The notes under the pieces: model-generated | What the model saw: only the letters and a program-made list of their open reading frames with translations | Database searches by the model: none | Told to the model about the DNA's origin: nothing | NCBI GenBank assembly: GCA_016165875.1 | Contig: JABBOT010000080.1 | Location: 6,306,759 to 6,370,758 of the forward strand | DNA length: 64,000 nt | Direction: 5' to 3' | Source of the DNA: Acanthopleura granulata | Taxonomy: Eukaryota > Mollusca > Polyplacophora > Chitonida > Chitonidae | Position numbers and translations under genes: made by a program | Part shown: piece by piece, positions 59,917-64,000 of the stretch | Numbering within the stretch: position 1 is the stretch's first letter | Layout of the letters: each line of letters starts with the position of its first letter

Positions 59917-60774
59917 ATGAAGACTTTACCGATGTTGATGACCCTAGCAGGTTTCTTTGCCTTCTCACACGGTGCCAGTGTGAAGATCCTGGCCCGCGAA
60001 AACACCGGATATGGCAACGATCGAGTGTATATAGAAACGTGTGGTGCAATATCGGTTGTCAAGACAATTACCCCATCAGTAAGTTATCATACTTTTACTG
60101 TTATGTTTATTCCGGGGAGGGTCAGGGTCAAGATTTTCCCCCGGGCTCTTCCCGATTTTCTCCCACCATAATGCTGGCCGCCGTCGTATCAGTGAAATAT
60201 TTTTGCGTTCGGCACAAATTAAATAAATAAGTGAATCTTTTGGGTTACCTATGGAGCAATATGTCGTGAAACAGCCACAGTAGTTAACTCACTTTGTTTC
60301 TTGTCTCAAGCATTATCCAGAAGTAAACTTGTGTTCAATTCTTGAAGTTCAACTGCTGCTTCTGTTGCTCTTTTTGCAAACGATAGTATAATCGGTTTCA
60401 GCCTTAGAGACCACTGTGTTCAACGTAACTCCTGTTGTAGTCTTGCAGACCATTGTGCCAAGTGTAGATTGTTGCAATTTTGTTTCTTTTCAATTTATAT
60501 AAACTAACTATGATTGTTTGAAACGCTATAATTTCAGAGCATATCCTCTGTCTGTAGCCCTATATCGTTGCCTTTACCTGGCTCTGTCACCTACATCTGT
60601 GGCCACTCAGTGCCTTTGGGTGGCAGCGCGTGCAGTTATGAAAGATGTAACCTGGCCGGAATTCCTTCAAGTGGCTATACTTTCGAGGTCAGCAAGGCCC
60701 CGGGTGCAGTTACCTGTTACTCCGATTTTGACTCGGTGACTGTCAAACCTGGTGACGTCATCACCTGCTGTTAA
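59917..60774 (+). CDS. Secreted eight-cysteine protein, complete two-exon gene (59917-60078 joined to 60538-60774)
   Basis: The spliced product is 132 residues. MKTLPMLMTLAGFFAFSHGA looks like a signal peptide with probable cleavage after Ala20. The mature part of about 112 residues has cysteines at 42, 60, 75, 86, 91, 114, 131 and 132, ending in a Cys-Cys pair, so four disulfides are possible. No transmembrane segment follows, which suggests an extracellular protein. Exon 1 ends at a GTAAGT donor (60079) and exon 2 starts after TTTCAG (60532-60537); both junctions are phase 0 and the joined frame is open to TAA at 60772-60774. An ATG at 59782 is also in frame, but it would bury the signal peptide about 45 residues in, so 59917 is preferred. 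A TCTCTTTCAG site ending at 59865 could be the acceptor of a leader intron. The intron holds a SINE-A fragment. A polyadenylation signal AATAAA is at 61131. I do not recognise the family; a mucus, shell-matrix, venom-like or defence role would be guesswork. Gene structure is well supported, function is not. Confidence 0.72.
60112..60229 (+). mobile_element. SINE-A fragment in the intron of the secreted-protein gene
   Basis: CCCGGGCTCTTCCCGATTTT, ACCATAATGCTGGCCGCCG and a short tail. It lies 33 bp after the donor site and takes up about a quarter of the 459-bp intron. Confidence 0.88.
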
Positions 60775-62769
60775 TATATCCAACGCTTCCTTACGAATGT
60801 ACCCGTTCTGAGCCTCTACACAACACGGCCTCCCTCACGAGCTCCTGACGTGGTTGAACTCTCAAGCAGGCTCCAAATGCACGTTCTCAAGTATAAATTG
60901 TAATCAAGAAATTCCAGACTAAAATTTAGTATCTAAAAAAATCTTTAAATATTTTTGAATTTATGTGTTTTCCTAAATTTTATAGTGAAAAGAATGAAAA
61001 AGTAAACGTTTGGTCTCACAAGTCATCAACGACCTCAAAAAAATTATGTTCGAGTCTAAGAGGAGAGTAAAGCAGTTGATAGGCTACTCTATACAGTGAC
61101 ATATGTATATTCGTGTCCTTTTTTCGCGTAAATAAAATAATGTGCAGCGTTCTAGAAAAGTTATGTAGAGTTGTACCACCTGACAAAAACCTGACAACCT
61201 GGCTAAAGGATAAAGATTATCGAGATAACAATCCCATTTCTGCTTCTGTATATTCCTTAAGCACCACAACGTTTATACGGTGAATATCGCCTCTTCATCT
61301 CTCAAACACATTCTTTGGTCTTCACCTTTTTGTCTACACCCAATTCTTTTGAATGCAATAAAGAAAACGAAAAGCATTTCACTGGCAATAGTTCGTTGAC
61401 GGTTATGCTTTTGTTATCAGTAAGTAGATATAATTATGTCAGATTTTATTGTCACGAGGGATTTGATCATCGACAATCTGTAATTACCCATTGTCATTAT
61501 TATATGTAGATTTCGTCAAAGAATACCATTGCTTGAGTATATGGAGTCAGTTGTTCAAATCAATCCCATCGTTAATGATACTGTTAGGTTAGGTCAGCTG
61601 TCCAGGCATTTGCTGTATTTCGCCTAAAAGTTAACTGGTAAAAATGTACATTCACAACCTCATAAAGACCCCTAAAATGAAAAACCCACCTTTAGGTTTT
61701 TCTGAGAAGAATTAATCCAATTTGTAACAAAAATGTTAAGTAGTCCCGTAAGATGGATGAATCATTCAGAATTCAATGCATGAATTACAAAGTCAAATAC
61801 TGAACTTGCTGAGGCCACCATACGTATACCCGTGAAAATTTGATGCTAATTAGGGATGAGTTTTATTGCAGGGGAAAAGCTGGTAGAGGCTCGTAAGAGG
61901 GGCACTGCCCGTCGCCATGAGAACGCCAGCATTATTGTAAGGTCAAATAGCACGGTCACAAATTTAAACGAACATGAAGACGTGAAGACCAGATCAGAGT
62001 TTGAATAGTTACGTGTTAAATGAAGTCTTGTGTCCCTGGTCCCAGGAGGCATTGCTATACTTCTTTAACATGGGCATACCATGTGGAATACACCAAGCAT
62101 AACCTGTCAACCAGTGACATTGTCCTGATACCGTGCGCGCTCAGGTCATGGGCTATCCTCTCAACATTAGCACGATCGGTTAACGATTCAGATCCATGCA
62201 TCTTATCGAGATTTGCCTATCAGGGGCAGACTTTGCGCCTCCAATACGGACTCTGGGTGCATAAACAAAATAATTGAGTACGATGTAGTCTTAAAATCAG
62301 CAGCTTCTTTGATGACCCAGTTTTCAGGTAACTGTCAGAGGCGTTCTGTCCGTTACAGCAGTGTACCAAAAGCTCCACCTAACCGCCCCAGTGCCTCTCC
62401 TATTGTTGGTGGTATCTATATTCACTATCCATCAATTAGTGAGTGGAAATTGAAGACAGCCAAAAACTTTTCACAAAACCGCTCGCCTGAAGCCATCAGT
62501 GGAACCATCGTGGTTTCCCTCGAGGGACATGATTTTTGTTCAATTTTCTCCCACTGCAGATAGAATTGAAAGGTGATAAAAATGACACAAATGTCAATTT
62601 TTGCGTGGACCGTTTTGGGGTATTGCACACCCAAGTATAGTCGACAAATGACATTTTTGTAACTCTACGCTAATCAGTACAGTTGAGGAAAAATGAAGGT
62701 ACACAATTTCTAGAACTGGTGACAAATGAACTTTGCACTCTTTTGGAAAATTTTGAGATTACATTGATG
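60775..62769. other. 3' flank of the secreted-protein gene, no further gene
   Basis: The candidate polyadenylation signal is at 61131. Open frames at 62020-62277 and 62213-62563 were read and no family was recognised. Confidence 0.5.
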
Positions 62770-62840
62770 TTTCTCTTAACATAATGCTGGTCGGCGCTTT
62801 TTACATTAAACACAGGAATTCTCGAGTACGGCGACAAAAA
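62770..62840 (+). mobile_element. SINE-A, degraded 3' remnant
   Basis: ACATAATGCTGGTCGGCG and TCTCGAGTACGGCGAC match the 3' part of SINE-A with deletions and no clear tail. Confidence 0.55.
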
Positions 62841-64000
62841 GAGGAAGGAATTAAAATACCTAGCCCCTAAATTATACAGAAATAAACAACTGTGTTAGTA
62901 TACTATAAATATACTGTCTGAGGTGATGGCCTACGTGGCTCAGTCGATTAGCACTCTGGCGCAGAAGCCTCCCATCCATGCGGTCGTTTCTCAAGTTCAA
63001 GTCCAGCTCAGGTTGGCTTCCTCTCCGGCCGTACGTGGGAAGGCCTGCCAGCAACTTGCGGATGGTCGTGGGTTTCCCCGTGCTCTGCCCGGTTTCCTCC
63101 CACCATAATGCTGACCGCCGTCGCTTAAATGAAATATTCCCGAGTACAGCGTAAGAGACAATCAAATAAAGAAATAAATACTCTCTGAACCCTAACTTAA
63201 CTATAAAGATATTCTTTTGTGCGTATGCCCGTGCGAATTGACTAACAGGTTGAAACATTCATTGATGGATATATAAATCCAAGAATACTTAATGATCTTC
63301 CCCGCTGACTAAGACACTTATGGATACTCATTTCTTCTCAGTGCTTGGTGCTATGGACTTCGAAGGTCATCCTGGCATCACACACTCATGTACGTGAAAT
63401 ACAAGGACAGGGAACATTGCTAAATATTAACTTAGCCCGAAATATTTAAATGCCTCAACAGAAAGCAAGTCACGTAATCCCGAATGTGGAAATAAGATAT
63501 TAAAAATATAAATATTACATCCACCTAGAAATTGTTTTAACCTCTTTATGGTTCTGTATGTCTACCTGTTTGTGTGTCTGTCTCTTTCTCTGTCAGGTAC
63601 TGTAGGGGAAAAATAATTGAGCTGGGATTTTCAGGATACTAGATCCCCTCATCGGTGAAATTTGGTGAATTTTTGGGAATCTTACATTCCTAATCGCCAC
63701 CTTCTTATCGGCCTTAATTGTCCAACCGGGGTGTCTAGACATAACAGCAATAGGGAAGTTTCTAGTTAGAACATTTCCGTTGCTAAAGGTAAAGATTGTC
63801 CCACTGTATCATGTGGCCTGTCAAAAGTGTTAGGTGTTTTTTTCCACTTAACTCTACTAATCATTGTCCCACCGTCTTCAGGAGGCACAAATGACACTTC
63901 CTTCCCTCAGGAACTTCTGAAGCTCACAAACCTCCATTTCCTCAATTTTCACCATCGTTTGTTCAGTCTATATAACTTTTTGCAACACTTTTTTTAGATT
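62841..64000 (+). repeat. Segmental duplication block B', running off the window
   Basis: Partner of 54678-55885; the match continues to the last base, so the true end is not seen. Confidence 0.88.
62928..63180 (+). mobile_element. SINE-A within block B', orthologous to 54765
   Basis: CTACGTGGCTCAGTCG, CTCCGGCCGTACGTGGGAAG, CATAATGCTGACCGCCGTCG and an AAATAAAGAAAT tail, at the same position in the block as in B. Confidence 0.9.

Noticed and set aside
62020..62563. Overlapping plus-strand frames as a second secreted-type gene
   Set aside because: No signal peptide, no coherent splicing and no recognised domain.

Overview
This is animal nuclear DNA. AT-rich non-coding sequence dominates, real exons are sparse and intron-split, and the window is full of short interspersed elements (SINEs). 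The best guess is a mollusc, or at least a lophotrochozoan. That rests on two very abundant tRNA-headed SINE types that I associate with mollusc genomes: one with a Meta-like central domain and an AAATAAAT tail (SINE-A), and one ending in a CACTCACT tail (SINE-B). Nothing looks bacterial or viral except one 92-bp GC-rich island at 47462-47553.

Only two host genes can be defended well. (1) On the minus strand, 7870-8464 is the first coding exon of an RGK-family small GTPase (Rad/Gem/Rem/Rem2 type). It holds the Ser-rich N-terminal extension and the P-loop and ends at a GTAAGT donor; the remaining exons are not visible in the window. (2) On the plus strand, 59917-60774 is a complete two-exon gene for a 132-residue secreted protein with eight cysteines, which I do not recognise. 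A third, weaker candidate is a terminal exon on the minus strand at 22513-22780.

Layout. 1-10 kb: RGK exon, a few SINEs, a diverged tandem duplication (4983-5730) and a compound TTA/TTG microsatellite. 10-31 kb: intergenic or intronic DNA with SINEs. 30.5-44 kb: a mosaic of segmental duplications (32035-34330 against 36560-37905; 35386-36000 inverted against 42950-43560; 30588-30912 against 41439-41761), two loci of one 20-bp minisatellite, and the 3' end of a dead LINE with an RNase H remnant. 46.8-47.6 kb: a dispersed repeat cut by the GC-rich island. 49.6-51.8 kb: a Penelope-like retroelement with its reverse-transcriptase core deleted, its GIY-YIG endonuclease region retained and terminal pseudo-LTRs. 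51.9-64 kb: an A-B-A'-B' segmental duplication; the secreted-protein gene lies between A' and B' and has no counterpart between A and B.

The most notable signal is a roughly 50-bp minisatellite at 59189-59690, ending about 230 bp before the secreted-protein start codon. Most units carry a variant of GTTGCCATGGCAAC, the palindromic X-box bound by RFX transcription factors. Several SINEs have clean 11-13 bp target duplications, and one has a matching empty site in a paralogous segment, so the order of insertion and duplication can be read directly.
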